From Gordionus sp. m RMFG-2023 (Eukaryota > Nematomorpha > Gordioida > Chordodea > Parachordodidae), in contig NC_088775.1 in the NCBI RefSeq assembly GCF_954871325.1, forward strand, positions 25,397,561 through 25,461,560: a DNA stretch of 64,000 nt. The letters run 5' to 3'. The translations under genes and the position numbers were made by a program. Below are positions 1 to 11,457 of this stretch, piece after piece. The notes below the pieces were generated by a model that saw only the letters and a list, made by a program, of their open reading frames with translations, was not told where the DNA came from and ran no database searches. Numbering within the stretch: position 1 is the first letter of the stretch; every line of letters starts with the position of its first letter.

Positions 1-677
1 CATCTCACTATTATGTTTTATTATTATATATATCTCAACATCTTTAATAACTTTTTCTTTCTTGTAAACCTCAAAATTTTATTCTTAAAATTGTCTAAAA
101 AAATGTTCTTCAATCTGTTACAGAAAAAAATTCAAGATATTACCTATTTAGTAGATTATTTTTTTTTGCTAATCTTTGTCTCTAATAGCCATTAGTATTT
201 TATGGTCTTAGGAATCACTTTTACTTTCTTACATATTTATTTATTAATTAATCAAAACCTTTTTTCCAATATTTAATAACTCTAAATGGTATTCTTTGTT
301 CATCTCACGATCATGTTTAAATATTAGATATCTCTTCTTTTTTTTTGTAAACCTTATTGTTAAATCGGCAAGATAAGTTCTTTCAAAATCTTTTATTTCT
401 CACCTTTAATTAGTGAAAAAATTCCCTAATATTCCCTCTTTAGTTAATTATTTATTTCAAACATATATCTTCTTTATTCTCAGAGAATTTTTATTTTCTT
501 TATATTTAGAAGTTTTACCTTGATATAAATATCTCTGAATAACATAATAATTTTTTAATAATATTATAAATCTAAATGAACTACCGAATATAAATTATGA
601 GAATAATTATAAATATTCAAATGAATCTATTATTCATCACAAAAATGTTTTTATACCGTAATTCAAATAGTTGCCGC
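1..677. other. AT-rich non-coding stretch with a loose ~300-bp repeat
   Basis: No coding signal. The opening segment (catctcac-t-att-atgtttta) recurs in altered form at 301 (catctcac-g-atc-atgttta), each followed by a T-rich tract and 'gtaaacct'. This suggests an old tandem duplication with a period near 300 bp. Nothing else is recognisable. Confidence 0.3.
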
Positions 678-846
678 CAGTGGCATCACTAGGCTAGGGC
701 TCTTGGGGACTCAAGTCCTATTAAAACTTTGAAGACCCCTCAAAATTTCTTGGTAATACAAATTATTAAGCAAATACTCGAAAGAAATATTTATAAAGAA
801 CATTAAAGTTTGAACAACCAGGCCCCCACAAATTGAAAATTCTGGT

Positions 847-916
847 GATGCCCTCGCTCAAAGTGTGCTATATTATTTTTAGAATTGCCCTGGTTCAATC
901 CCGGGTTTCGGCATCA
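847..916 (+). other. tRNA-like relic (B-box/T-arm-like sequence)
   Basis: The segment contains GGTTCAATCCC, which fits a pol III B box. It is flanked so that CCTGG and CCGGG can form a T-stem. The ends gatgcc and ggcatc can pair as an acceptor stem. The D and anticodon arms do not fold convincingly, so this is at best a decayed tRNA or tRNA-derived SINE head. The motif GGCATCACT also occurs at 682 and 910, so a transposon origin is possible. Read on the other strand, the same bases resemble a retroelement primer-binding site. Confidence 0.22.
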
Positions 917-1364
917 CTGTCAAGAAAGCAAGATTTGACATTGGAAATCAAAACCTAAATATAAAAAGAAATATATACTAAAATTATAGTTGAATCCTTT
1001 ATTAAATAATAATAAACATAATTAAATACAAAGTGAAAAACATAATCAAAATAAAAGAAAAATTAAAATTAATATAAAAAAAGAAAAATTAAAAAGTAAA
1101 TTTAAGTTAAAAATAATAATTTAATCATCATTTTTCGCATCATAATTTCTCCATTATATATCCTTTTTCTTTAATCAACATTTGCATAGTCTCAATTTGT
1201 ACCGAGATTAAATTCTTTTTTCTTGAGTAGATTTGAATATCTTTCGGCTTCGTAATTTTGTTTAAAAGTAATTTGCCTGTCTGGCGTTTTTCTTAATCTA
1301 GTAAATTTGAATATTACCACAATTACAACAGGCGTGAATATTAATGATGATGTATTCTTCATAT

Positions 1365-1660
1365 CAGAGATCTGCAGATGTACTATTAGCTTTGCACGAC
1401 TCGTCCGGGTCCGGGTTTTTTTTCAAGAATTTATTTTAACCCGGCCCGAGTTTTATATTTACAGGCCCATCCCAGCCCAATTTTTTTTAAAATATATTTT
1501 ATTTATTTTTAATTTTTATAGCTAATAATGGCAATTTAAAATATTTGGTTTTAAAATATTCGGCCCGACCAGGTCTGGATATTTTTTTAAATAAATATTT
1601 TAGGTCCATTCCGCCCGGCTATCTAAATTTTTTTAGAGCCGGACGGGCCTGCAGGTTATA
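1365..1660. mobile_element. GC-module MITE (MITE-B-like), degraded
   Basis: The element starts with CAGAGATCTGCAG and ends in GGGCCTGCAGG, so the two ends are roughly inverted. The interior alternates GC-rich modules (ccgggtccgg, cggcccga, gccggacggg) with long A/T runs, as in the other MITE-B copies here. No clean target-site duplication is visible. Confidence 0.5.
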
Positions 1661-3635
1661 TATTCAATAAAGCTAAAATTTAATGTATTGTAAAAATAAA
1701 TGTGCAAATAAATATTGAGTTGATCATTAACTATAATAATAATAAGGTGAACTTATATACCAAAATATATAAGTATATAAATTATAATACAATACATAAA
1801 ACGGGATTTGATAATTTTATTATTATTTTTTTATTATAAGGATTAATCAAAATCTCTTTAAACTGATATCATGGTTAAAGGGAATCTTTTTCACTCCTGT
1901 TTAATGTCCTAAGACTATTGTCAAGTGAATTATTTATAAAATCTGACTGGGGTTGCATAAGTCATAATTTAAATCCTTACATAATTTATAATAGTTTACT
2001 TCAATTTCTAACATAATATCATACTTATTAAAACTAATTCATTGAAATATTTTGATTGAAAAAATTTGATATTTATAAACAAAATATAATTAGTAATTTT
2101 CTTCCCAATTTTATGCCAAACTTTATTTCCTCCTCCATTTTAGGATATTTGATGATTGACATCACAATCCATCAAGGTTTTTATATTTTACAACGTATTA
2201 CCTAAACTTTATAAAAAAAATGAAAAATTTATAGACATGCAAGTTTTACAATTTTTAAAGTTGTTAATTATTTTGACCAACCTTTGCTATGATGATGTAA
2301 TTATTGGAATTGGAAATACACGATTATAATTCATTAAAAGTAAAATATATAGTTTACAATATTGATAAATTTAAAAGTAAAAAAATTTTTTAAAATTGGT
2401 AATTAATCTGCCAAGCCTGATCCAAACTCTAGTAAAATGATCTTATATATTTTATAGACTGGTTTGGAATTTATTAAATTTAATTAAAGCTTTGTATTAG
2501 GAAAATTTAAGTCCTATTCATAAAAAAATATATTCAAGCTAGACAACTAATGCAAAAATATTTTATAGACTGGGCAAAGAAATATTCAAGAGTAATTTCA
2601 AAGTGGGCTTTTTTAATCTCTAATGGCAATTCTTATATTGAAAATTTATTCTTAATAGAATATGACTTATTGTTTCTTAAGCACCTAATTTATAAATTTT
2701 ATCATTTATTATAGATCATATTTTAAAAAAAAATTTAATTGCATTACTATATATTTTGAAAACATTTAATTAGAATAATATCATAAATTTCCTAGTTAGA
2801 ATTTATATCATACAATAATTAACTTAAAATTAATATGTTTGATTTAGTTTTATAAACGATATAAGTTAATGTAAAATAAAACTTATTTAGGAAAATTTTT
2901 CATAGATTCACTTACAACACTTTTTTTGCTCATACCAATACAATGTTGAGATATATTGCAAAATAAAACTTATGTTAATTTCAATAAATATATGACTTTC
3001 CCAGTCTCCATTTCCACAAAAATGTTTGAAACCTTTCAATTATAATGAAGCCTGTAGTCTATACATTATTATTTTATATGCATATTCTTCATAATTAAGT
3101 TATTACTATAACAAAATTTTAGAAGTAAAAGAATTAGCAACACTTTATTTTCTTATCTATTTAGAAATTTGATGGCTAATTTTTTTTAAAAATTTATAAT
3201 GGTTAATAATGATGTTATAATTGAAAGTATCAGCCAATATAAATATGACTGATGCTGTGAATATCAGACAATACTGATATCAGAGTATGCCTGAAAAATA
3301 TACTTATTATTTCTACTTGAGGTTTTATCAAATAGTTATTATTTAATGATTAATATTTATATATCGATAAGTAAACAATAATGCACTAAGCTTAAGGTAA
3401 AAAAACAGGTATTAAGGTGAAAATCATATTGAACTAAGAAGCAGATAATTTATGTAATTTTTTATTAATTTCAAGGTGTGTAAATAAAAATTTTGATTTA
3501 AATCAGGTGATTTATAAAATTATTGATTTTAATAAATTAGTTAAAATTAAATTAAGAAAAAAATTCAAGATAAAAAAATATAAATGATGTGATAAAATTA
3601 TATAATTTAAAAAAATTAAATAAATTACTACCTAC
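1661..3635. other. AT-rich intergenic stretch, no gene seen
   Basis: Only short spurious ORFs are present. I see no terminal repeats, splice-competent exons or RNA gene signatures. Confidence 0.5.
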
Positions 3636-3943
3636 TAGTGATCTACATTGAGTCTAATTTTTTAAGCCTGGCCCAATCTCAAACAAATTTATTATTTATT
3701 TGTCCCAAAAAACCTGACCCGAAATAAAAATTAGTTGTCTTCCCATAGCCAGAATTTATTAAAATATAGACCTTATTTCTTGCAAGAATTAAAAAATATG
3801 TCAATTTATTTGACAAAATGTAATAATATATTTAAGAATTTAAGCTTGACCTGGATGGCCCAAAATTATTTGCAAAATATTAGACCCTACCCAGCCCGAA
3901 CCAAAATTTTTTAAATGGCCTAGGTTTGATTTGCAAATCTCTA
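3636..3943. mobile_element. diverged MITE-B copy
   Basis: The left end TAGTGATCTACATTGAG and right end TTTGCAAATCTCTA are inverted relatives of the MITE-B ends TAGWGATCTGCA. Internal modules such as 'gcctggcccaat' and 'cccagcccgaac' are decayed GC modules between A/T tracts. The flanks CTACCTAC and CTACTAAT match only partly, consistent with age. Confidence 0.55.
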
Positions 3944-4914
3944 CTACTAATTTTAAAAATTGTAATTTTTATTAAAATCATTCTATACACTTTTTTTAGA
4001 TATATTTTATTTGTGAATGAATTGTCTACCAGTCTAGTTTATTAATATCATTAATCCTCCTTACTGAAAATTTGTCAAAATTTAATTTAGGAATCCACAT
4101 ATAGGTCAAGGTCTGATGTAGGTTTGTAAATCAGATCCATCAATGCCACCTTTTTTAAGAAATACTTGATTCTAACAATATTTGGCACCAGGCCTATTCA
4201 AAAACTAATGTTGGATAATGAATTATTTGTAAAATATAATTTATTTCTATTCTTATTCGATTTATTATAACGAAAGAGCAAATTGTTTGATTCGTTTTAA
4301 AGATTCTTATTTTTATGTATATAAGGTTTAATGTTTAGATTTAAAAAAGAGATGTAATAATATAAATATGTATCACATCTTTTATCTTCTTCCCGCTTAC
4401 CCCCAAAATATTTTTATTTCAACTAGCAGCAGTGTATTTTTTCTATTAGCGGATACAGAAAAGGAGCCACCCAAATGGATATTCATAATAAGAAAATCTT
4501 TAGTTAAAAAAATATAAATTTTAAAAAGAAATAATTAATATAATTTAGTATGTGCCGAAAATGTCTGTTAAAACTAAAAGAATCTCCACGATACCAAGAG
4601 TATTGGTTCTTTTCTTATAACAAAAGTTGATTTGGTACGGACCTTCACGTTTCTGATATACCATAATAAAATATCCTATTCTTCACCCAAATGGCCAAAA
4701 TTATTTATCTTTCACCCCTTCACATCAGTTTCAAATTTTTCCATTTTCGTCTATCCACTTTATATTTTGAAAATAATATTGGTTAATTTATATGACGTTA
4801 GCTCACTTGCTAAAGAACAATCAAGATATATTTTAACAATTATTAACGGAATCAAGTGGTGTATCATAACCCTCCCCCCTCACATCCCCATAAGTACAAA
4901 ATCACTTAGTTGCC
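3944..4914. other. AT-rich intergenic stretch, no gene seen
   Basis: A 98-codon open frame near 4632 starts at a non-ATG codon, has ordinary background composition and resembles no family I know. I do not call it a gene. Confidence 0.45.
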
Positions 4915-5010
4915 TTAAAAAAACATGATACTTGCTGGATTCGAACTTAGAACAATCGGATTGTGATACACACCTGTACCGACTAGGGCACAGACGCTAT
5001 TCGAAAGCAT
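4915..5010 (-). other. tRNA-derived sequence (SINE head or tRNA pseudogene)
   Basis: Read on the minus strand, this contains a pol III A-box-like stretch TGCCCTAGTCGG. About 50 bases later comes a near-perfect B box, AGTTCGAATCC. The spacing suits a tRNA promoter. The arm between them holds the hairpin ACAAT-CCG-ATTGT. The acceptor stem is poor: AAGTATC at the 3' side could pair with GATGCTT, but that lies too far upstream for a normal tRNA. A tRNA-derived SINE head or a decayed tRNA gene is more likely than a working tRNA. Confidence 0.4.
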
Positions 5011-5646
5011 CAAATTTTTTTGAATATAAAGATAAAATTACGACGCTATCTAATATTTTAATAAAACATAAAAATTAATAAAGTTCAACGCTTTACATCA
5101 TTACCCATTTATATTACGGTTCGCCAATTTTCATTTGAATGTTCTATTTTACTAACCAATTCTTTTCCTTAATCTCTTTCTCCTTAATAATTCATATATT
5201 TTAAATGTAACACCTCGTGGAATTTTGTATTTTGCTTACTATTATAATATATCATTTCATTTATGAATATCGAATTTAATCTTAAAACGTAATTAATATT
5301 TGCAAAAAAAAATATAAATATCTGGATTTAAATAATTATATCATAACAATGTTTTCCTTTCTTTATTTTTTTTTAAAACGAGTTATTAAGTTTATAATAT
5401 AAGCTTTGACAAAATTAAATTATTTTTTTTACCTTTTTAGATTAGGAATTATGTAATCTGAAATATCTCCGTTTAAAATAAATAAAATCAATTATTCGAT
5501 ATCGGTCAAGGTGCACAAAATTTCTCCATTTCTTATGAAAGATATCGCTCTTATTGGAACCCTTTACCGAAAATATTATTTTCCTTTTTATAACTTAGCC
5601 TTCCTTATCTTCCTTTTTTTTAACTTAGCCTTCCTTATCTTCCCGC

Positions 5647-5765
5647 TGTAGGATTGTGAAATCAATACCCATTGTAGTTTCAATACCGTATTGATATTAT
5701 CATTGTAGATTCAATATCGTAGTGATATTTTGGTATTGTAGAATCAATACCGTATTGATTTTTTA
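5647..5765. repeat. left terminal repeat of the Ginger-like element
   Basis: Begins TGTAG and carries palindromic units around CAATACCGTATTGAT, repeated about three times with variation. Similar units in inverted arrangement close the element at 9445-9534. Confidence 0.65.
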
Positions 5766-5773
5766 GAGATGTT

Positions 5774-5955
5774 TTCATCGCTTCAAATATATCGGCGGCC
5801 ATTAAAATTGTAAAATATATATTCATTATATATTTTTTCATCGTTTCAAATATATGGGGGCCATTAAAGTTTTAAAATATTTATTATATATTTATTCATC
5901 GCTTCAAATATATTGGCGGCCATTAAAATTATAAAATATTTTTATGATTATATAA
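5774..5955 (+). repeat. tandem repeat, three ~60-bp units
   Basis: Three copies of a unit starting TTCATCGCTTCAAATATAT and followed by a GGCGGCCATTAAA-like block begin near 5774, 5837 and 5895. The middle copy has a 'gggggcc' variant. The array is just inside the left terminal repeat of the Ginger-like element, a typical subterminal array. Confidence 0.75.
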
Positions 5956-6044
5956 ATGATTTTCTATTCTTTTATATAATTTTTTAAGGGAGTTTATTTA
6001 TTTTACAATTCTTAATATCCTATATAAATTTTATTTGTTTAATA

Positions 6045-6460
6045 TATACAAGTTTTCTTCATACATCATATTATTAAATCTCAAACCTTAAAATTTTAAT
6101 AGACAAAAGTAAGCTAATCACAAACAAATAAGGGTTTCTATTACGTCAAAGGATCTCAATCACTCACTCTGATTAATCATTTCCTCTTGGCTTCTTAAAA
6201 TCGTCATTTTATTTATTAGATGTATATATAATTATTGCAGAAAATTTTAAATAAATAAAATGTATACAAATTTTCTTCATACATCGTATTTATTGGAATC
6301 TCAAGCCTTAAAATTTTAGTAGACTAATGTAAGCAAATCACAAACAAATAAGGTTTTCTATTATGTCAAAGCATCTCAATCACTATCTATCACTCTAATT
6401 AATCATTTCCTCTTCTTGGCCTCTTAAAATCGTCATTTTATTTATTAGATGTATATATAT
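6045..6460 (+). repeat. direct duplication of ~190 bp
   Basis: 6045-6230 and 6262-6460 are close direct copies. Both run from 'tacaa-ttttcttcatacatc' through 'cacaaacaaataagg' and 'aatcatttcctctt' to 'ttattagatgtatatata'. They lie between the left subterminal array and the OTU region. Confidence 0.8.
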
Positions 6461-6761
6461 AATTATATTTTAGCTGATTAAAATTTAACACATATATTTA
6501 TGGAATACAAAATTTTTTATACAGATATAAAATTAAGTTTAAAATCAAATCTTAATGTTTAAATTATTCTTTTAAACTGAAACAACTATTTTTGTTTGTA
6601 TATATATATTTTATTGCAATAATATTAAAACTGGCTGATTTCTTAATACTATTTAAATAAAAAGGATATACACAATTTTATTTCAAAAAAACAAGAAAAA
6701 TATTATAAAAAGAAAATATATTCCAAAAAAGGAAACATAATTATCACAAAAAATTGAGTGT

Positions 6762-7180
6762 TTACACTATAATACGATTAAAATGATCTGAAGATGCATT
6801 TATCAAATATATATTTAAATTAAAATTTTTTATACAGTCCATTTTTGATAATGCAGAATATGTAATATATTTCATTTCATTTCCATTTTTACAATAAAAA
6901 ATAATTGGCGTCTAGAAAATTGTAGCAGATGCTACGATATCTAATTCATACGCCCACGTTCCAAGTTGATGTTTTTTTGTATCAACCAAATGTTTTATTA
7001 TGTCCTTCCCCATAAAATCAGTAAAAATATCATTATTTTCCAACAGCATCATATAAGAGATTATAGATCCCCTTATAATTGCATGGTAATCCTCGCTGCC
7101 TATGATCTCTTTGCTCTAGCAGCGATAATAACAATTTCCGTCACCAAGAACAGCCTCAAATTTAGGTTGATAACTTAAAT
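6762..7180 (-). pseudogene. OTU-type cysteine protease region of the Ginger-like element (fossil)
   Basis: The minus strand shows the hallmark OTU order. First is GDGNCYYR, with catalytic Asp and Cys, then a GSEDYHAIIRGSI helix, then a WAYELDIVASATI segment. The catalytic-His strand SDHFNRIIV comes just before the end. OTU proteases cleave ubiquitin chains in cells, and accessory OTU domains are known in several transposon superfamilies. This region follows the integrase on the same strand, so it was probably the C-terminal domain or a second protein of the element. It is broken. Confidence 0.68.
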
Positions 7181-7198
7181 TCTTAATTCGATGTCTTT

Positions 7199-7774
7199 TT
7201 ATTCTTGATGACGAATGAGAATGCCTAGCCTCTGAGCATGATATTTCTTCCATGCATTATTCGTAGCAAGGTAAGGTAACGGGAAAATATCCGGCTCTTT
7301 ATATAATATTATTTTAATATCGGTATTTTCTTTTTCCTCTTCCCCGATATTAAATTTTTGGAAGTAGGGCTTGAGGTTACACCTGTTATACTTTCTCTTT
7401 AATAGAGTATTATCTTTATTACTCACACTATAAAGATCGTTCTCATATACCTTATCAATTATGTATGGACCAAGCCAGTGATTGGACATTTTTCCACCCT
7501 TTCTATCCGCACGTCGTAAGTTCCAGATCAGGACCTGTTGCCCAACTTCATAAGGGATTTTATCCTTTTGCCTTTTTTGATAATCCCTTTTTTGTCTATC
7601 TTGGGCAGCAAGTATATTTTCTTTTGCCCTTTTCCATATGACTGATAGGCTCATTATTCTTTCTAATAATTCACTCTCTTCAAAGTCATTATTATTATTG
7701 ATTTCTTTAACAATATCTGGCTCAATTTTCGAATTTAAGTCTGATGGCAGCTTTGCGTTCCGACCATACATCAT
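7199..7774 (-). pseudogene. integrase C-terminal region with GPY/F-like module (fossil)
   Basis: A 191-codon open stretch. It begins MMYGRNAKLPSD, typical of the end of a retroviral-type integrase core. A basic helix follows (RQKRDYQKRQKDKIPYEVG), then VLIWNLRRADRKGGK and WLGPYIIDKV. The KGGK...WLGPY...LKPY pattern is that of the GPY/F module shared by gypsy-type and Ginger1 integrases. It lies directly between the integrase core and the OTU region. Confidence 0.8.
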
Positions 7775-7779
7775 ATAAA

Positions 7780-8345
7780 ATGTGGTGAATCTTGTAGATT
7801 TGTGGACACTGGTTCACATTGCAAACAGTACCCCCGGAAGAACCCTAGGCCATAGTGTTTGATCATCACTCAAAACCTTTAACATTAAGTTTTGAATAGT
7901 ACGATTATTCCTTTCTGTTAAACCATTAGCTTGAGGATGATATGCACTGCATACGTTGCTCCGTCCCTGTCATTTTATATAGTGACCATTTCATTCACAA
8001 ACTCTCGACCTTGATCATTGATTTGTATCTATTTGCAGTTGCGTAGCCATGGCGGCAAATCAGACCATAGATAAATTTACAAGTCTCTTCAGCTGTCTTT
8101 GATTTCATAGGTTCTGCCTCAACCAATTGAAATAATCAGAGGCAACTGCAATACATGTGTAGCCTTCTTCTGAAGTGGGCAGGCTGCAAAGATCAATTCC
8201 TATTTGAGCCCATGGAAGAGGTGGTATATCTATTGGATTCAAGTAGAAGAAATTTTGGAAAATCTTGTATTGGCCTTCTGACATCTATCACATGATTTTA
8301 TAAAATCAATAGTGTCTTGAAATAATTTTGGCCACCAATATCTAT
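7780..8345 (-). pseudogene. integrase catalytic core fragments (DDE type, fossil)
   Basis: Minus-strand blocks characteristic of an rve integrase core are visible: WAQIGIDLCSLPT near the first catalytic Asp, then SDYF. AYHPQANGLTERNNRTIQN surrounds the catalytic Glu, followed by TLWPRVLPGVLFAM. The region is broken and merges into the C-terminal region at 7774. Confidence 0.75.
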
Positions 8346-8639
8346 AAACACAAAATTAACAAATTAACACCATAATAAATACCTTTCAGAGAGTTTAAGT
8401 TGAGTTTTATTAATGCTTAGGTGGGAACCAATAGCTTTAGATTCTAGGATATATCTGATCCTTGGTGAATAACAGATATTACCCTTTGTTTCTCTGCTTC
8501 ATCCATTAATACTAAAGCTAATAAATAAATAGAAATTATTATTTTGTGATCACATTTACCTTCTTTATTCTTTATTTTTCTATAAAGAATATCTTCTTTA
8601 ACAATAAAATTGTTTGCCGTACATCTAAAATTACTTTTT

Positions 8640-9420
8640 TTTTACCTGAATTATTTTCCTGTTACTAGATATTCTTTTATTGTTTGATATTTATCTGTTA
8701 TTGCTTGATTTAAATTTATAATTATAAATATAAATGTACCAATTTGATTCATTAAAAATTTTGTGATATTTTAAAGCATTAGAATATTTTCCTGTTATAA
8801 GTATTAGCAATAAAGGATATTTTAGATATTTATTTGTTCCTGCTTGATATAAAATTATAATTATAAATTAAATGTACCAATTTGATCATTAAAAAATTGT
8901 GATATTTTAAAGCAGTAAAGGAAGGATATTTTCTGTCACTAAGTATTGGCAGCAAATGATATTTTTCTGTTACTTATATTCTCTTATTGTTTGATATTTA
9001 ATTGTTATTGCTTGATATAAATATAATTATAAATTAAATGTACCAATTTGATTCATTAAAAATTAGGTGATATTTTAAAGCAAGTATTGGCAGCAATTGA
9101 TATAAATATAATTATAAATTTAAATGTACCAATTTGATTCATTAAAAATTTTGTGATATTTTAAAGCAATAAAGAAAAATATTTTCCTGTTATAAGTATT
9201 AGCAATAAAGAATATTTTTGATATTTATCTGTACTAGCTTGATATAAAAAATTTGTGATATTTTAAAGCAGTAAAAGAAGGATATTTTCTGTCACTAAGT
9301 ATTGGCAGCAAATGATATTTTTCTGTTACTTATATTCTCCTATTTTGATATTTAATTGTTATTGCTTGATATAAATATAATTATTAATTTAAGTACCGAT
9401 TTCATTCATAAATTTTAGGT
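8640..9420. repeat. degenerate subterminal tandem array (about six units)
   Basis: A unit containing TTGCTTGATATAAAT, then AATGTACCAATTTGATTC and GTGATATTTTAAAGCA recurs near 8700, 8850, 9018, 9097, 9236 and 9363. Unit spacing varies between roughly 80 and 170 bp because some units are partial. The array sits just inside the right end of the Ginger-like element, mirroring the left-hand array. Confidence 0.75.
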
Positions 9421-9444
9421 TTTATTCTTAAAAGTTGAGGTTCG

Positions 9445-9534
9445 GTCATAAATTATCAATACGGTATTGATTTTACAATATTGTAGAATCAATACCGTAT
9501 TGAATTTAGATGGTATTGTTTTTACAATACTACA
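9445..9534. repeat. right terminal repeat of the Ginger-like element
   Basis: Contains CAATACGGTATTG, CAATACCGTATTG and ends CAATACTACA. Its reverse complement resembles the left end, including the TGTAG terminus. It is followed by CCGG, against CCGC before the left end. Confidence 0.65.
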
Positions 9535-11247
9535 CCGGCTCAAAATATTTAAATAAAAAATGATTTTTTTTGGTACTTTCTTCACTTTATTACAATAATT
9601 TTTATTCAACTCTTTGATAATTTTTTACTGAATAAAAATATTATTTAGGAATATCCCTTTAAATTTTTTAAAGTATGAGAAATAGCTTTTTTTAATATTT
9701 TTATTTAAAAAAATGAAAAATAAATTATTATCAACACGAATTGAATTCGAGTAGCAGATATTTCTACGGATATATTTTTTGCTGGTTGTTAAATTTTGCA
9801 GTAAAAAGGCAATCAACACCTGTAACTGTAACTATTGAAAATTTTCGTGCATCTGATTATTTAACCTTATGTGGCCCTGACCCCCCAAAACTGCGCATGA
9901 CAATGGAGATACACAATTTGGAAATGAGAGTTCTTTGTAATTTTCAATGGAGAAGTTATTAGTTTTTGTCAATACTTATTCAAACAATTTTTGAATTTTA
10001 TGTTTTCATAAAAAAATTTTGCTAAGCATAAATTTTGGATTCACATTTATCGGATTGCAAAGTTACAAAAAAATATGATTGAAATAAAGACATAAAATAG
10101 GGTCTCTAAACTAAATAAAAATGTGCTGTTTTATCGGGGATAATTTTATGTAATCATGGATGGGCAAAAGTTACTATTACTAAACTAAATTGCTCAAACT
10201 ATAAATATATAAAAATGTAATGCATTAGCCTTAAGAGTGTGACCTGGTATGGGCTAGGCAGTTTTTGAACTAGGACACCCTATTTTCGTTTGTTTGAAGT
10301 TTTTGGTGTCATTCTTATTTTTCGTATTTTGTTGTGTATTTTTCGTTTTACTTTTTCAGCTGTTTAGTCGAAGCTATATAGCCAGATTAACAGCCGGCTG
10401 TTTAGCTATAAGTCAAACTGGGACATAATTTATATATGTATCAATAAATTTACATATTTTGAAAAATTGGATGAATTAGTATTACTTTATCATTATAATC
10501 GTGATTTTTTAACCCTATTTTAAAATAAAATCCATTTAATTTGGGAAGAAAAAATACCATATTTAATCGATATAATAAAAACTACTTTTATAATATAAAT
10601 AAATAAGAATACTGGAAATAAGGAAGATAACAGATCTTCGGACCCCAAAGACTATTCCCTTCCTAAAATCTATAATCCGCTTCCAACATTATTATGAATA
10701 AGGATACAAAATATTTATATAATATCTTCACTCATTTATAATTAATTTTTCACTTAATCGAACTACGAATGAAAATTTTTATCTGGTATATAAATTTATC
10801 ATATTACTCTCCTGGTAAACATTTTCCCTCTCTTTCTATGATTAATTTCTAGACCAAACTGAAAAAGATTAAACCATGATCTATTTGAAAAATGAGTTAT
10901 TTTATTATAAACCACATTATATCTTTCATATTTTTTTCATTAGATAAATTTATTGTTCTTATGGTAAAGTTTTTGTATGCTTATCTCGTATTAGCTTTTA
11001 TCATTTCGTTTCACTAAATATTCTTATTTTTTTTAGAAGTTTAGTAACTAAGAACCATTACCAATCCTTACATTTTTTTAAAGTAAATTGTAACTAGAAG
11101 TGAAAGTTATATTTTTACGCCACAAACTAATTTAACCGTCATATTTTTTTTAACCTAACTAACGTAAACCCTAAATAGTAATATTTAAATTTACTTGCCT
11201 ATCCCCAAATAACGTATATAATTTATATTGTTTCTTATAAAAAATAT
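9535..11247. other. AT-rich intergenic stretch, no gene seen
   Basis: Short open frames only. A less AT-rich patch near 9830-9930 and another at 10220-10430 contain no recognisable motif. Confidence 0.45.
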
Positions 11248-11457
11248 CAGATACCTGCAGAGGTACCATTAACACGGCCCAGTTTTTTAAAAAATTCGGC
11301 CCGGTCCGGCTTTATGATTCGGCCTGGATATTTTTTAAATATATTATATTTATTTTTATTGCTTAAAATATAAGGCACGGCCCGGGTATTTAAAAAAATA
11401 TTCCTTAGGCTCGACCCGGATATAATGGGCCGGTACGACCGGGCCTGCAGGTCTCTG
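11248..11457. mobile_element. GC-module MITE with CAGAGACCTGCAG-type ends
   Basis: The left end CAGATACCTGCAGAGGTACC and right end GGGCCTGCAGGTCTCTG are inverted. The same ends, including 'gaggtacca', occur on the small elements nested at 43948 and 48796. Flanks AAAAATAT and AAAAAAAT are close to an 8-bp duplication. The interior has cggcccggtccgg modules in A/T tracts. It is non-autonomous, about 210 bp. Confidence 0.75.

Larger units (their letters stand above)
5647..9534 (-). mobile_element. Ginger1-like integrase DNA transposon with OTU domain (fossil)
   Basis: The ends are inverted: TGTAGGATTG on the left, and CAATACTACA on the right, whose reverse complement is TGTAGTATTG. This fits the TGTNR...YNACA termini known for Ginger elements. 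The 4-bp flanks are CCGC and CCGG, close to the 4-bp duplications reported for Ginger1. The inverted similarity extends about 100 bp inward and contains palindromic CAATACCGTATTG motifs. On the minus strand the order is integrase core, C-terminal integrase region with a GPY/F-like module (WLGPY), then an OTU-type protease region. LTRs would be direct repeats, and none are seen. The element is broken in several places and is treated as a fossil. The alternative is a gypsy fragment caught between unrelated repeats, which the matching ends make less likely. Confidence 0.72.

Noticed and set aside
847-916. Functional tRNA gene
   Set aside because: The T-arm is plausible but the D and anticodon arms do not form, so it is listed only as tRNA-like.
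4632-4928. 98-codon frame
   Set aside because: Starts at a non-ATG codon, has background composition and no recognisable motif.
8640-9420. CRISPR array
   Set aside because: Units vary in length and sequence, have no conserved short repeat with unique spacers, and this is animal nuclear DNA.
5647-9534. LTR retrotransposon
   Set aside because: The terminal repeats are inverted, not direct, and no reverse transcriptase, RNase H or protease lies between them.
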